Assembly (NCBI RefSeq): GCF_023101165.1
Contig: NZ_CP078076.1
Location: forward strand, 1,860,001 to 1,924,000
Length of the DNA: 64,000 nucleotides
Reading direction: 5' to 3'
Source of the DNA: Microbacterium sufflavum
GTDB lineage: Bacteria > Actinomycetota > Actinomycetes > Actinomycetales > Microbacteriaceae
Below the pieces are notes generated by a model. It saw nothing but the letters and a program-made list of their open reading frames with translations. It was not told the DNA's origin and ran no database searches. Each line of letters begins with the position of its first letter. Position 1 is the first letter of the stretch. Below are positions 16,916 through 25,746 of this stretch, piece after piece. The translations under genes were made by a program, and so were the position numbers.

Positions 16916-17764
16916 GTGCGCATCCGGCTCGACATCGCCTACGACGGCACCCACTTCCGCGGCTGGGCGACACAGCCCACGCTCCGCACCGTTCAGGGCA
17001 CGCTGGAGGCGGCGCTCGCGCGCATCGTGGGCTCCGACGTGCGGTTCGTGGTCGCCGGCCGCACCGACGCCGGCGTGCACGCGAGCGGACAGGTCGCACA
17101 CGTCGATCTCGACGAGCGGCAGTGGTCGCGCATCGAGGCCAGGCACGGACGGGCGGCGCAGGATCCGGCGGGCTCGATCGCGGGACGCATGCGGGGTGTG
17201 CTCGGCGCCTACTCCGACGTCACCGTCACCCGGTCGACCGCGGCGCCCGAGGGTTTCGACGCGCGCTTCTCGGCCGTGTGGCGCCGCTACCGGTACCGTC
17301 TCGCCGACGGTCTGGCCGGCTACGACCCGCTGCGTCGCGCCGACACCACGAGCATCCGCGGACGGCTGGACGAGCGCGCGATGGACGAGGCCGCGCGCAC
17401 GCTGATCGGCCTGCACGACTTCGCGGCGTACTGCAAGCCCCGCGAGGAGGCCACCACCATCCGCACCCTGCTCGACTACCGGTGGGAGCGCGACGCGGAC
17501 GGCGTGCTGGTGGCCGAGGTGAAGGCGGACGCGTTCTGCCACAGCATGGTGCGCGCCCTCGTCGGCGCGTGCGCGGCCGTGGGGGAGGGTCGCCTGGACG
17601 TGTCCGACCTGGTGGTGCTGCGCGACGCTCTCACCAGGACCAGCGAGTTCAAGGTGCTCGCGGCCCGGGGGCTGACGCTGACCGAGGTCGGGTATCCGGC
17701 GGACGAGCTGCTCGCCGCACGGGCCGAACAGACCAGGGCCCGCCGCGACCGCGAGTCGGACTGA
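16916..17764 (+). CDS. truA: tRNA pseudouridine(38-40) synthase TruA
   Basis: A 282-aa enzyme that isomerises uridines 38-40 in the anticodon arm. The start MRIRLDIAYDGTHFRGWATQ is typical. The catalytic Asp is in GRTDAGVHASGQVAH near residue 47. The C-terminal FCHSMVRALVGACAAVGEGR matches the conserved RNA-binding motif. Actinobacterial truA usually sits close to the rplQ or rplM region, as here (0.9 kb before rplM). No Shine-Dalgarno; a -10 box lies exactly six bases upstream of the GTG. Confidence 0.95.
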   Translation: MRIRLDIAYDGTHFRGWATQPTLRTVQGTLEAALARIVGSDVRFVVAGRTDAGVHASGQVAHVDLDERQWSRIEARHGRAAQDPAGSIAGRMRGVLGAYSDVTVTRSTAAPEGFDARFSAVWRRYRYRLADGLAGYDPLRRADTTSIRGRLDERAMDEAARTLIGLHDFAAYCKPREEATTIRTLLDYRWERDADGVLVAEVKADAFCHSMVRALVGACAAVGEGRLDVSDLVVLRDALTRTSEFKVLAARGLTLTEVGYPADELLAARAEQTRARRDRESD

Positions 17765-17816
17765 TCGCCGGATACGGATCCCGGGCACAGCAGGGGCGGG
17801 TAGCGTGGGCACGGTC

Positions 17817-18485
17817 ATGAAGGTCATCTCGTACAACCTGCGCAAACACCGGGCGGCCGGGGAGCTCGCGACACTCGTCGCCGAACACGACCCCGACATC
17901 CTCTGCCTGCAGGAGTGCGACGTGCCGGCGCTGCCCGACCGGATCGGGGGCCTCGTGCTCGCCGACGCCACCCAGGGCAACCGCCTCGGACTCGCGCTGT
18001 TCTACCGCGAGAGCACCTACCACCTGCAGGGCATCCGCACCCTCGGGCTGAAGAAGTCGCTGCACGACCGCATCGCGAAGCCCGCGCACGAGCGGGTGCT
18101 CGGCGCACGGCTGCGCGACATCGACGACGGCGACGAGTTCATCGTCGCGTCGTTCCACGCCGCACCGCTGACGGCGCTGAACTCGCTGCGGCGCCACCAG
18201 ATCCGCGCGGCCCTGACCGAGCTCGCGAGCCTCGGGGACGGCCTTCCGCAGCTCATGGTCGGCGACTACAACTACCCCGTGTTCAAGGAGAACCTGGGGC
18301 AGGCCGTGCGCGACCACGGCTATGCGCTGTCGCTCAGCGACGACCACACCTACACGCGCTACCGCGTCTTCCGCGGTCATTACGACTTCGCCACCTCGAC
18401 CGGATTCGAGATCGAGCGCATCACGACCCTGCCGCAGCGGTCGAGCGACCACCGTCCGATCCTCGTGACGGTGAAGACCGACTGA
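17817..18485 (+). CDS. Endonuclease/exonuclease/phosphatase (EEP) family protein
   Basis: A 222-aa protein of the DNase I-like fold. N-terminal MKVISYNLRKHRA supplies the Asn of the first motif, ILCLQECDVP the metal-binding Glu (about residue 39), and the C-terminal RSSDHRPILV the catalytic Asp-His. MVGDYNYP near residue 145 replaces the usual GDFN-type motif. Substrate could be DNA, a sugar phosphate or a lipid phosphate. The ATG at 17817 is best; no clear ribosome-binding site. Confidence 0.8.
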   Translation: MKVISYNLRKHRAAGELATLVAEHDPDILCLQECDVPALPDRIGGLVLADATQGNRLGLALFYRESTYHLQGIRTLGLKKSLHDRIAKPAHERVLGARLRDIDDGDEFIVASFHAAPLTALNSLRRHQIRAALTELASLGDGLPQLMVGDYNYPVFKENLGQAVRDHGYALSLSDDHTYTRYRVFRGHYDFATSTGFEIERITTLPQRSSDHRPILVTVKTD

Positions 18486-18507
18486 CCGGCGCGGGCCCGC
18501 GGCTGGT

Positions 18508-18537
18508 TTGGTCGGAGGGGGTCGGGTGGCGTATGCT
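18508..18537 (+). promoter_or_regulatory. Promoter of rplM-rpsI
   Basis: TTGGTC (18508-18513), 18-bp spacer, TATGCT (18532-18537). Transcription would begin near 18544, giving a 137-nt leader. Confidence 0.45.
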
Positions 18538-18543
18538 GACTCT

Positions 18544-18680
18544 TTGGTGCCCTTCCCGTACTGCGAGGAAGACGCACATCCGAACGTGAGCCCTCCACTG
18601 GCGTGTTCGTCCCTGTCGGGAGGAACCACCCCGGAGTGGGATTCACGAACACCTCCGTTCGACAAGAAAGCAGCACTATC
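18544..18680 (+). promoter_or_regulatory. Structured 5' leader of rplM-rpsI
   Basis: The leader contains GTGTTCGT (18603-18610) and ACGAACAC (18645-18652), a perfect 8-bp stem enclosing a smaller CCAC/GTGG hairpin. Ribosomal protein L13 operons in Firmicutes have an autoregulatory leader; this may be an actinobacterial equivalent, but I do not recognise a known motif. Confidence 0.45.
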
Positions 18681-19127
18681 GTGACGCGCACTTACACCCC
18701 CAAGGCTGGCGAAGTCCAGCGCGACTGGGTCGTCATCGACGCCACCGACGTCGTTCTCGGCCGCCTGGCCTCGCACGCGGCGACGCTCCTGCGTGGCAAG
18801 CACAAGCCGACCTTCGCCAACCACATCGACTCGGGTGACTTCGTCATCATCGTGAACGCCGACAAGGTCGCGCTCACCGGTCAGAAGCTCCAGAAGAAGA
18901 TCGCCTACCGTCACTCGGGCTACCCGGGTGGTCTGAAGGCCGTCAACTACTCCGAGCTGCTCGAGAAGAACCCGGTCCGCGCCGTGGAGAAGGCCATCCG
19001 CGGCATGCTCCCGAAGAACAGCCTGGGCCGCCAGCAGCTGTCGAAGCTGAAGGTGTACGTCGGTGCCGAGCACCCGCACGCCGCGCAGCAGCCCCAGCCG
19101 TACACCCTCGACCAGGTCGCCCAGTAA
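18681..19127 (+). CDS. rplM: Ribosomal protein L13 (uL13)
   Basis: 148 aa, the normal L13 length. Conserved segments: [26 protein letters not shown] (N-terminal third), the YRHSGYPGG motif near residue 77 and [10 protein letters not shown] near residue 110. It binds 23S rRNA early in 50S assembly. The GTG at 18681 gives the usual [16 protein letters not shown] start; upstream in-frame codons belong to the leader. rpsI follows after 26 nt. Confidence 0.97.
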   Translation: MTRTYTPKAGEVQRDWVVIDATDVVLGRLASHAATLLRGKHKPTFANHIDSGDFVIIVNADKVALTGQKLQKKIAYRHSGYPGGLKAVNYSELLEKNPVRAVEKAIRGMLPKNSLGRQQLSKLKVYVGAEHPHAAQQPQPYTLDQVAQ

Positions 19128-19153
19128 GCGCCGTAACGACTAAGGACATACTC

Positions 19154-19639
19154 GTGGCTGACATCCAGGACACCACCGAAAACCTCCAGAACTTCTCGAC
19201 GTCGACCCCCGAGACCGAGGCAGTCGAGGCGGCTCCCCGCCCCGTGCTCAGCGTCCCGGGCGCCGCTGTCGGCCGTCGCAAGCAGGCCATCGCCCGCGTG
19301 CGTCTGGTCCCCGGCTCGGGCGCCATCACGGTCAACGGCCGCACGCTCGAGGACTACTTCCCGAACAAGCTGCACCAGCAGCTGATCAACGACCCGTTCA
19401 CCGCGCTGAACCTCGCCGGTGCCTACGACGTGATCGCCCGCATCTCGGGTGGTGGCGACTCCGGCCAGGCCGGCGCGCTGCGTCTCGGCATCGCTCGTGC
19501 CCTCAACGGCATCGACGCGGAGAACAACCGTCCGACCCTGAAGAAGGCCGGCTTCCTCTCGCGCGACGCTCGCGTCAAGGAGCGCAAGAAGGCCGGACTC
19601 AAGAAGGCCCGTAAGGCGCCTCAGTACTCGAAGCGTTAA
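19154..19639 (+). CDS. rpsI: Ribosomal protein S9 (uS9)
   Basis: 161 aa. The core starts near residue 40 with [17 protein letters not shown] and ends with the conserved basic [11 protein letters not shown] tail that reaches the ribosomal P site. A 38-residue N-terminal extension is normal in actinobacteria. Start is GTG. It is co-transcribed with rplM, and glmM follows after 14 nt, so the three genes probably share a transcript. Confidence 0.97.
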   Translation: MADIQDTTENLQNFSTSTPETEAVEAAPRPVLSVPGAAVGRRKQAIARVRLVPGSGAITVNGRTLEDYFPNKLHQQLINDPFTALNLAGAYDVIARISGGGDSGQAGALRLGIARALNGIDAENNRPTLKKAGFLSRDARVKERKKAGLKKARKAPQYSKR

Positions 19640-19653
19640 GGTCCACTGCTCCG

Positions 19654-21012
19654 ATGCCGATCTTTGGCACGGACGGCGTGCGAGGACTCGCCAATGGCAT
19701 CCTCACCGCCGACCTGGCGCTCACCCTGGCCCAGGCGACTGCTGTCGTCCTGGGCCAGGGCCGTACGGCGGAGGCTCGCAAGGCCGAAGGCAAGCGACTC
19801 ACCGCCGTGGTCGCCCGTGACCCCCGGGTCTCGGGGCACTTCCTCACCGCCGCCGTCTCCGCGGGCCTCGCGTCCTCCGGCGTCGACGTGCTCGAGGCCG
19901 GGGTCATCCCGACCCCCGCACTCGCGTTCCTCGTGGCCGACCGCGACGCCGACTTCGGCGTGATGATCTCGGCGTCGCACAACGCGGCGCCCGACAACGG
20001 CATCAAGATCTTCGCCCGCGGCGGCCGCAAGCTCCCCGACATCGTCGAGCAGCGCATCGAAGAGGCCATGCACGGCGAGAAGCTGCGCCCCACCGGCGCA
20101 GGCGTCGGTCGCATCGACCGCTTCTCCGACGCCGAAGACCGCTACGTCGTGCACCTGCTCGGCTCGCTGCCGCACCGCCTGGAGGGCATCCACGTGGTGC
20201 TCGACTGCGCGCACGGCGCCGCTTCCGGCGTATCGCCCGAGACGTTCCGCGACGCAGGGGCCGAGGTGACCGTCATCGGCGCCGACCCCGACGGCTGGAA
20301 CATCAATGACGGCGTCGGCTCCACGCACCTCGAGAACCTCGCTGAGGCCGTGGTGCGGCTCGGCGCCGACGTGGGCATCGCGCACGACGGGGACGCCGAC
20401 CGGTGCCTCGCGGTCGACGCGAACGGCACCATCGTCGACGGCGACCAGATCATGGCGATCCTCGCGCTGTCGATGAAGGAGCGCGGCGTCCTCACCGACG
20501 ACACGCTCGTCGCCACGGTCATGAGCAACCTCGGCCTGCACGTCGCGATGCGCGAGCACGGCGTGACCGTGCGCCAGACCGCGGTCGGCGACCGCTACGT
20601 GCTCGAGGACATGAACGAGGGCGGCTACGCGCTCGGCGGCGAGCAGTCCGGCCACGTGATCATGAGCGAGTTCGCCACCACCGGCGACGGCCTGCTCACG
20701 GGTCTGCACCTGGTGTCCGAGATGGCGCGACAGGGGAAGTCCCTCGCCGAGCTCGCCTCCGTGATGACGGTCTACCCGCAGGTGCTGATCAACGTGCGCG
20801 ACGTCGACAAGGATCGTGTCGCCGACGACGAGGTCGTGCAGCAGGCGGTGCGCGACGTCGAAGCCGAGCTGGGCGACACCGGGCGCGTGCTGCTGCGCAA
20901 GTCCGGGACGGAGCCGCTGGTGCGCGTGATGGTCGAGGCGGCCGACGCCGAGTCGGTGCGCACCTACGCGGAACGTCTCGCCGGGGTGGTCCAGGAGCGC
21001 CTGGCGCTCTGA
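19654..21012 (+). CDS. glmM: Phosphoglucosamine mutase GlmM
   Basis: 452 aa, the expected length. It converts glucosamine-6-phosphate to glucosamine-1-phosphate for UDP-GlcNAc synthesis. The start [11 protein letters not shown] is typical; the phosphoserine loop ISASHN is near residue 105, the Mg-binding DGDADR near residue 245, and the sugar-binding GGEQSGH near 328. It follows rplM-rpsI, the common actinobacterial order. Its product feeds the same pool as glmS 31 kb downstream and the UDP-GlcNAc-derived sugars of the adjacent glycan locus. Confidence 0.97.
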   Translation: MPIFGTDGVRGLANGILTADLALTLAQATAVVLGQGRTAEARKAEGKRLTAVVARDPRVSGHFLTAAVSAGLASSGVDVLEAGVIPTPALAFLVADRDADFGVMISASHNAAPDNGIKIFARGGRKLPDIVEQRIEEAMHGEKLRPTGAGVGRIDRFSDAEDRYVVHLLGSLPHRLEGIHVVLDCAHGAASGVSPETFRDAGAEVTVIGADPDGWNINDGVGSTHLENLAEAVVRLGADVGIAHDGDADRCLAVDANGTIVDGDQIMAILALSMKERGVLTDDTLVATVMSNLGLHVAMREHGVTVRQTAVGDRYVLEDMNEGGYALGGEQSGHVIMSEFATTGDGLLTGLHLVSEMARQGKSLAELASVMTVYPQVLINVRDVDKDRVADDEVVQQAVRDVEAELGDTGRVLLRKSGTEPLVRVMVEAADAESVRTYAERLAGVVQERLAL

Positions 21013-21025
21013 CGCACGTCGCAGA

Positions 21026-21064
21026 CAGAACGGCCGGTCGCTGCTCCAGCGGCCGGCCGTTCTG
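21026..21064. terminator. Bidirectional terminator after glmM
   Basis: Perfect 12-bp stem CAGAACGGCCGG (21026-21037) with 21053-21064, between glmM and a convergent gene. Confidence 0.75.
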
Positions 21065-21077
21065 CATGCCGCGGACG

Positions 21078-22526
21078 CTACGGCGCGGCGCAGATGCGGA
21101 AGTAGCCGCTGTCGGCGAGCGTCTCGGTCGTGCAGGTGCCACCGGTCAGTCGGGGCACGTCGCTCATCGACGGGGCGTCGGACAGGCCGAGGTGCGCTCC
21201 CGTGAGCACGATCGGGGCGACGGCGGCTCCCCACGGCTCCGCAGCGAGCCACTCCACGTCGTTCTCGGCGACCCAGTCGGCGAGCGGGGCGACGGCGGCG
21301 CGCTGGCTCTGCAAGGTCACGTCGCGCGGAGTGAAGGACGAGATGACGTGCGCGGTCGCGCCGCCGGCGACCGTGGCCGCGAGCACGGCAGCGGCCACGA
21401 TGCCGGTCACGCGCAGCCCGCCGCGACGCGGGAGCCCCCGCACGGCCCACACCGCGGATGCGGCGATGATCGGGAAGAACGCGAAGACGCCAGGGGCGGG
21501 GTGCCGCACCCAGAGGGGCAGGCGTGCGGCGGTCGCCCACCAGCCGACGAACGCGAGCGCGCCCACGAGGGCGGCGAGCGTGGAGGCGATGACGAGGCGG
21601 TCGGCGTCGGAGGCGGAACGCCAGCGGCGCACGACGCCGACGACGGCCAGCGTGATCGCGATCACGGCGGCGACCACGGCGAGCACCGCGGGGATCGACC
21701 ACGAGTCGGCGAGCGTGCCCAGCTTCTGCAGCACCGTGGTGGTGGCGTCCTGCCCACCGCTGCGCACGAAGCGGATCATCGCGCGCAGATGCTCGACGAA
21801 ACCGGACGGCCCGAGCGACACCAGTGCGGTCAGCTCCACCAGCAGGGTCGGCACCCCCACCATCAGCAGCGGCAGCCACGACCGTCGCAGCGTGTCGAGG
21901 ATGCGGCCCCAGCCGCGCCCGTCCGCCAGCACCCACAGCGCCACGGCGAAGGCGGGAAGCACCAGCAGAGCGATCAGCTTCGCCTGCACGGCGAGCCCGA
22001 CCAGCAGCCCGGCGAGCCAGGCGCGCCGCGGCAGCACCACGAGCGCCCACACCACGAGCGCGGCCGCGGGGATCTCGCCGAGCAGATCGGCCGGACCCTG
22101 GATGGGGGACACCCCGGCGCTCGCCGTGAACGCGAGGGCCACTGCGACGGCGAGCAGGGCCGCCCAGCGTCCGCCGATGCGGCGGCCCAGCACGGCGAGT
22201 CCGGCGAGCAGCAGCACCCAGAAGGCGAGGGGGACGAGGCGTCCGGCGAGCACGGGGTCCATGCCCGTCGCGAGCAGCGCGGCCACCGGCAGCAGCACGA
22301 CCGGGCCCGTGGAGATCCGCGGGTCGAAGGGGGTGATGACCGATCCGGAGAGGGCGCCGTCGCTCGCATAGCCGAGGCCCGCGATGAGGTTGCGCGGCAC
22401 GGTCAGGTTGAACGCCTCGTCCTCCCAGAAGCGCCACACCGTGAGGCTGTGCCAGGCGACGACGACGTGCCCGATCAGCAGGACGGCCGCCGCCGCCCAG
22501 AACAGGACCGTGCGGGTGCGCGTCAT
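21078..22526 (-). CDS. GT-C type membrane glycosyltransferase
   Basis: A 482-aa polytopic protein with about ten hydrophobic segments. After the first helix comes WRFWEDEAFN (about residues 29-38), the D/E-containing external loop that marks the catalytic Asp of GT-C enzymes of the ArnT/PMT type. The C-terminal 70 residues form a periplasmic-side domain with a C-x-T-type segment. Such enzymes transfer sugars from polyprenyl phosphate to lipids, proteins or glycans outside the membrane. ATG 22526 overlaps the upstream GT2 gene's stop, giving a two-gene unit that likely makes and uses polyprenyl-phosphate sugar. Confidence 0.75.
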   Translation of the reverse strand: MTRTRTVLFWAAAAVLLIGHVVVAWHSLTVWRFWEDEAFNLTVPRNLIAGLGYASDGALSGSVITPFDPRISTGPVVLLPVAALLATGMDPVLAGRLVPLAFWVLLLAGLAVLGRRIGGRWAALLAVAVALAFTASAGVSPIQGPADLLGEIPAAALVVWALVVLPRRAWLAGLLVGLAVQAKLIALLVLPAFAVALWVLADGRGWGRILDTLRRSWLPLLMVGVPTLLVELTALVSLGPSGFVEHLRAMIRFVRSGGQDATTTVLQKLGTLADSWSIPAVLAVVAAVIAITLAVVGVVRRWRSASDADRLVIASTLAALVGALAFVGWWATAARLPLWVRHPAPGVFAFFPIIAASAVWAVRGLPRRGGLRVTGIVAAAVLAATVAGGATAHVISSFTPRDVTLQSQRAAVAPLADWVAENDVEWLAAEPWGAAVAPIVLTGAHLGLSDAPSMSDVPRLTGGTCTTETLADSGYFRICAAP

Positions 22527-23308
22527 CGCGCGACGGGCTCCGGGCGGCGGATCCGCCGCAGCGGCGCGGACGGCCGCAACGACAGCTGCCATGCCTCACC
22601 CAGCGCGGAGCGCACGAACAGACGCAGCCGCTTCGGGGGGAGGGCGACGCCGGCGCCGCGCCCCCACATGGTGCCGGTGGTCGACACTCCGCGGCGCGGG
22701 ATGCTCGCGACGCGCAGGTAGCGCACCACGAATCCGGCGCGCGCCTCTGCCAGCGAGAAGTGCACGTGCGGCACGGAGGCGTCGGTCGGCACGGCATCGA
22801 TCAGAGTGCGCAGCGCCTCCGGGCGATATGCCCGAAGGGGGGTGTTCACATCGGGGACGCGTCGACCGGCGGCCGACGCGATCAGCACCCCCACCGCCCC
22901 GGTGAGAACCTTGCGGTACCAGGGGTCGGTGCGGCCGTCGCGCACGCCGTGCACGACGTCGGCATCCTCCGAGATGAGCGCGCCGATCAGACGGGGGAAG
23001 TCGCTGCCGTGGAACTGGCCGTCGCCGTCGACGTGCACGAGGGCGTCGGGGTCGGCTGCGAGACCCGCGCGATAGGCGGCCAGCGCGGTCGGGCCGTGGC
23101 CGCGGTTCAGCGGCTGCACCTCCACCGTGACGTCGTCGACGTCGTCGAACACCGCGGCCGTCCCGTCGGTCGAGCGGTCGTCGGCGACATGGAACGAGAC
23201 GACGTCGGCCAGCGATGCGACCGAGGCGCGGATCTCGTCGACGAAGCCCCGGATGCCCTCTGCCTCGTTGTAGGCGGGCATGACGATGGCGAGATGGCGG
23301 AGAGTCAC
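22523..23308 (-). CDS. GT2 family glycosyltransferase (polyprenyl-phosphate sugar synthase type)
   Basis: A 261-aa GT-A protein: VMPAYNEAEGIRGFVDEI (N-terminal NDP binding), VADDRSTDGTAAVF, and the DGDGQFHGSDFPRL metal-binding D-x-D (about residue 97). It resembles dolichyl/polyprenyl-phosphate hexose synthases, without a membrane domain. I choose GTG 23308, which has a GAGGACTCC ribosome-binding site, over an in-frame ATG at 23368 that would overlap the divergent GtrA gene. Works with the GT-C gene downstream; GtrA on the other strand could flip the product. Confidence 0.8.
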   Translation of the reverse strand: MTLRHLAIVMPAYNEAEGIRGFVDEIRASVASLADVVSFHVADDRSTDGTAAVFDDVDDVTVEVQPLNRGHGPTALAAYRAGLAADPDALVHVDGDGQFHGSDFPRLIGALISEDADVVHGVRDGRTDPWYRKVLTGAVGVLIASAAGRRVPDVNTPLRAYRPEALRTLIDAVPTDASVPHVHFSLAEARAGFVVRYLRVASIPRRGVSTTGTMWGRGAGVALPPKRLRLFVRSALGEAWQLSLRPSAPLRRIRRPEPVAR

Positions 23309-23366
23309 GGAGTCCTCGGGTGGGGTGGCGGGGCGCGGGGAGATCTGGAAGTAGCCTAGTTGAGCC

Positions 23367-23810
23367 ATGAATCCTCCCTCACGACTGCGTCGGCTCGCCG
23401 GCGTCGGCAGCCGCTTCCTCGTCGTCGGAGCGTTGAGCACCCTGATCGAGGTCGGCGTCTTCAACCTTCTCGTGTACGTGTGGGGATGGGATGTCGTCAC
23501 CGCGAAGATCGTCGCCTCGCTCGTGGCGCTCGTGAACGCGTACATCGGCAACAGGGAGTGGACCTTCCGGCACCGCGACCGTCGAGGACGCACGTCCGAG
23601 GTGCTGCTGTTCCTCGCCACGAACGCCGTCTGCACGGCGTTGGGCGCCGCGCTGGTGTGGGTGGGGGTGGAGATCGCCGGTGCGCTTCTCGGCCGCACTC
23701 CCGGCGCGATCGCGGTGAACGCGGTCAACCTCACCAGCATCGTGATCGTCGTGCTGCTGCGCTTCGTGCTCTATCACGGCATCGTCTTCCGCGTGACGAA
23801 GAAGGACTGA
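23367..23810 (+). CDS. GtrA-family membrane protein
   Basis: 147 aa with four transmembrane helices. The N-terminal FLVVGALSTLIEVGVFNLLV and the NREWTFRHR motif near residue 52 are diagnostic of the GtrA/DPMS family, thought to flip polyprenyl-phosphate sugars. It is divergent from the GT2/GT-C pair and could supply their lipid-linked sugar on the outer face. The promoter overlaps the divergent gene's 5' region (TAGCCT 23352-23357). Confidence 0.88.
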   Translation: MNPPSRLRRLAGVGSRFLVVGALSTLIEVGVFNLLVYVWGWDVVTAKIVASLVALVNAYIGNREWTFRHRDRRGRTSEVLLFLATNAVCTALGAALVWVGVEIAGALLGRTPGAIAVNAVNLTSIVIVVLLRFVLYHGIVFRVTKKD

Positions 23811-23913
23811 CCCGCGCCGAGGGGTGCCGGGCGGTATGCCAGGATTGGATCGTTCACTCGGACGGCGGCGGGGAGACCGGCGTCCGGGGTGTCGAAGGAG
23901 GCAGGCTCGGGGG

Positions 23914-25746
23914 ATGACGGAACCAAACGCGGTATCGGTCGCGCAGAAGCGCCGCCGACTTCTCGCCGCGATCGTCGATGCAGGGGCGTGGATCGTCGGC
24001 ATCGTCGTGGCGGTGGTGCTGCGGTTCGAGTTCGAGCCGACCCTGCGCGGCTGGGCGTCGATGGCGATCCTCGCCCTCGTGGCCGGTGCCGCGCAGATCG
24101 TGGTCGGTTACTACCTGCGCTTCTATCGCGGACGCTTCACATACGGGTCCTTCGAAGAGGTGCGCAGCCTCGCTGCGGCGGTGAGCATCCAGGCGTTCGT
24201 CCTCGCCGTGATCGTGATCATCCTCGGCCCGTTCATCGGTCTGCCGCGAGGCACCGTGATCCTCGCCTTCCCGTTCGTGCTGCTGCTGATGTTCGGCGTG
24301 CGCTACGTCGCGCGCCTGGTGCTGGAGCGCTCCCGCAAGCCCGGTGAGGAGGCGGAGCCCGCCCTCGTGGTCGGCGCCGGCTACGTGGGCGACACGCTGC
24401 TGCACAACATCACCACCGATCCCGCGTCGCCCATCCGGCCGCTGGGACTGCTCGACGACGACCCGGCCAAGCGCCACCTGCGTCTGCGGGGAGTGCCCGT
24501 GCTCGGGCCCACCGATCAGATCGCCGCGGTAGCGGCCCGCACGGGTGCGACCGTCCTGGTGATCGCGATCGGCCGCGCCGACGCCGTCCTGCTGCGACGC
24601 CTCACCGACGAGGCCGAGGCCGCGGGGCTGCGCGTGGTGGTCACGCCGACGCTGAGCAGCATGGTCAGTGGCGAGGAATCGCCGGGCGACGTGCGCGACA
24701 TCAGCATCGAGGACCTGATCGGCCGCCACCCCGTCGACACGAACGTGGAACTGATCGCGGGCTATGTCACCGGGCGGCGCGTGCTCGTGACCGGCGCGGG
24801 TGGTTCCATCGGCTCCGAGCTGTGCCGGCAACTCGCCAAGTTCGGCCCCCGCGAGCTCATCATGCTCGATCGCGACGAGACCGGACTGCAGATGGCACAG
24901 CTGGGCACAGCGGGTCACGGGCTGCTCGACACGAACGACGTCGTGCTCGCCGACATCCGCGACACGGTCACGCTCACCGAGCTGCTGCGCCAGCGTCGGC
25001 CGGAGGTGATCTTCCACGCCGCGGCGCTGAAGCACCTGCCCATGCTGGAGCAGTACCCCGACGAAGCCTGGAAGACCAACGTGCTCGGCACGCTCAACGT
25101 GCTGACCGCCGCGCGCGAGGCCGGCGTCGACACCTTCGTCAACATCTCCACCGACAAGGCGGCCAACCCCACCAGCGTGCTCGGGCACTCCAAGCGCGTC
25201 GCGGAGAAGCTCACCGCGTGGGCCGGCGAGGAGACCGGGATGCGGTACCTCTCGGTGCGGTTCGGCAACGTCATCGGCAGCCGCGGGTCGATGCTGCCCA
25301 CGTTCCGTTCCCTGATCGACGCGGGCGGGCCCATCACGGTCACCCACCCCGACGTGACGCGCTACTTCATGACGATCCCTGAGGCATGCCAGTTGGTGAT
25401 CCAGGCGGGCGCCATCGGGCGTCCCGGCGAGATCCTCATCCTCGACATGGGCGAGCCCGTGCGCATCCTCGACGTCGCCAAGCGCATGATCGCGATGTCG
25501 GGAAAGAGCATCGAGATCGTGTTCACGGGCCTACGGCACGGCGAGAAGCTGCATGAGGAACTCGTGGGCGTGCGGGAGAACCTCGAGCGTCCCTTCCACC
25601 CGCAGGTCGCACATACGCGCGCAGACGTCATCTCGCCCGATCGACTGGACAAGGACGGGTGGCTCGCGCGCATGTCAGCCAGCCCGCGCAACAACGACAC
25701 CGTGATCATTGAGCCGGTGCGGATAGGGGAGGGTGCGGCCGAATGA
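23914..25746 (+). CDS. Membrane-bound UDP-GlcNAc 4,6-dehydratase (PglF/WbpM/CapD type)
   Basis: 610 aa. Residues 15-125 form four transmembrane helices; residues 145-260 are a first Rossmann fold (VVGAGYVGDTLL); the catalytic SDR domain starts near residue 290 with VTGAGGSIGSELCRQL, followed by STDKAANPTSVLGHSKR. The Tyr of the usual Y-x3-K is replaced by Leu (LGHSK), where WbpM/PglF have Met. It should make the UDP-4-keto-6-deoxy-GlcNAc precursor of bacillosamine. It starts a chain of genes coupled by 4-nt overlaps. SD GAAGGAGG precedes the ATG. Confidence 0.88.
   Translation: MTEPNAVSVAQKRRRLLAAIVDAGAWIVGIVVAVVLRFEFEPTLRGWASMAILALVAGAAQIVVGYYLRFYRGRFTYGSFEEVRSLAAAVSIQAFVLAVIVIILGPFIGLPRGTVILAFPFVLLLMFGVRYVARLVLERSRKPGEEAEPALVVGAGYVGDTLLHNITTDPASPIRPLGLLDDDPAKRHLRLRGVPVLGPTDQIAAVAARTGATVLVIAIGRADAVLLRRLTDEAEAAGLRVVVTPTLSSMVSGEESPGDVRDISIEDLIGRHPVDTNVELIAGYVTGRRVLVTGAGGSIGSELCRQLAKFGPRELIMLDRDETGLQMAQLGTAGHGLLDTNDVVLADIRDTVTLTELLRQRRPEVIFHAAALKHLPMLEQYPDEAWKTNVLGTLNVLTAAREAGVDTFVNISTDKAANPTSVLGHSKRVAEKLTAWAGEETGMRYLSVRFGNVIGSRGSMLPTFRSLIDAGGPITVTHPDVTRYFMTIPEACQLVIQAGAIGRPGEILILDMGEPVRILDVAKRMIAMSGKSIEIVFTGLRHGEKLHEELVGVRENLERPFHPQVAHTRADVISPDRLDKDGWLARMSASPRNNDTVIIEPVRIGEGAAE

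Noticed and set aside
19636..22797. 1053-codon minus-strand open frame across glmM and the GT-C gene
   Set aside because: Opposes glmM, which has intact catalytic motifs; the translated sequence is compositionally biased and matches nothing.
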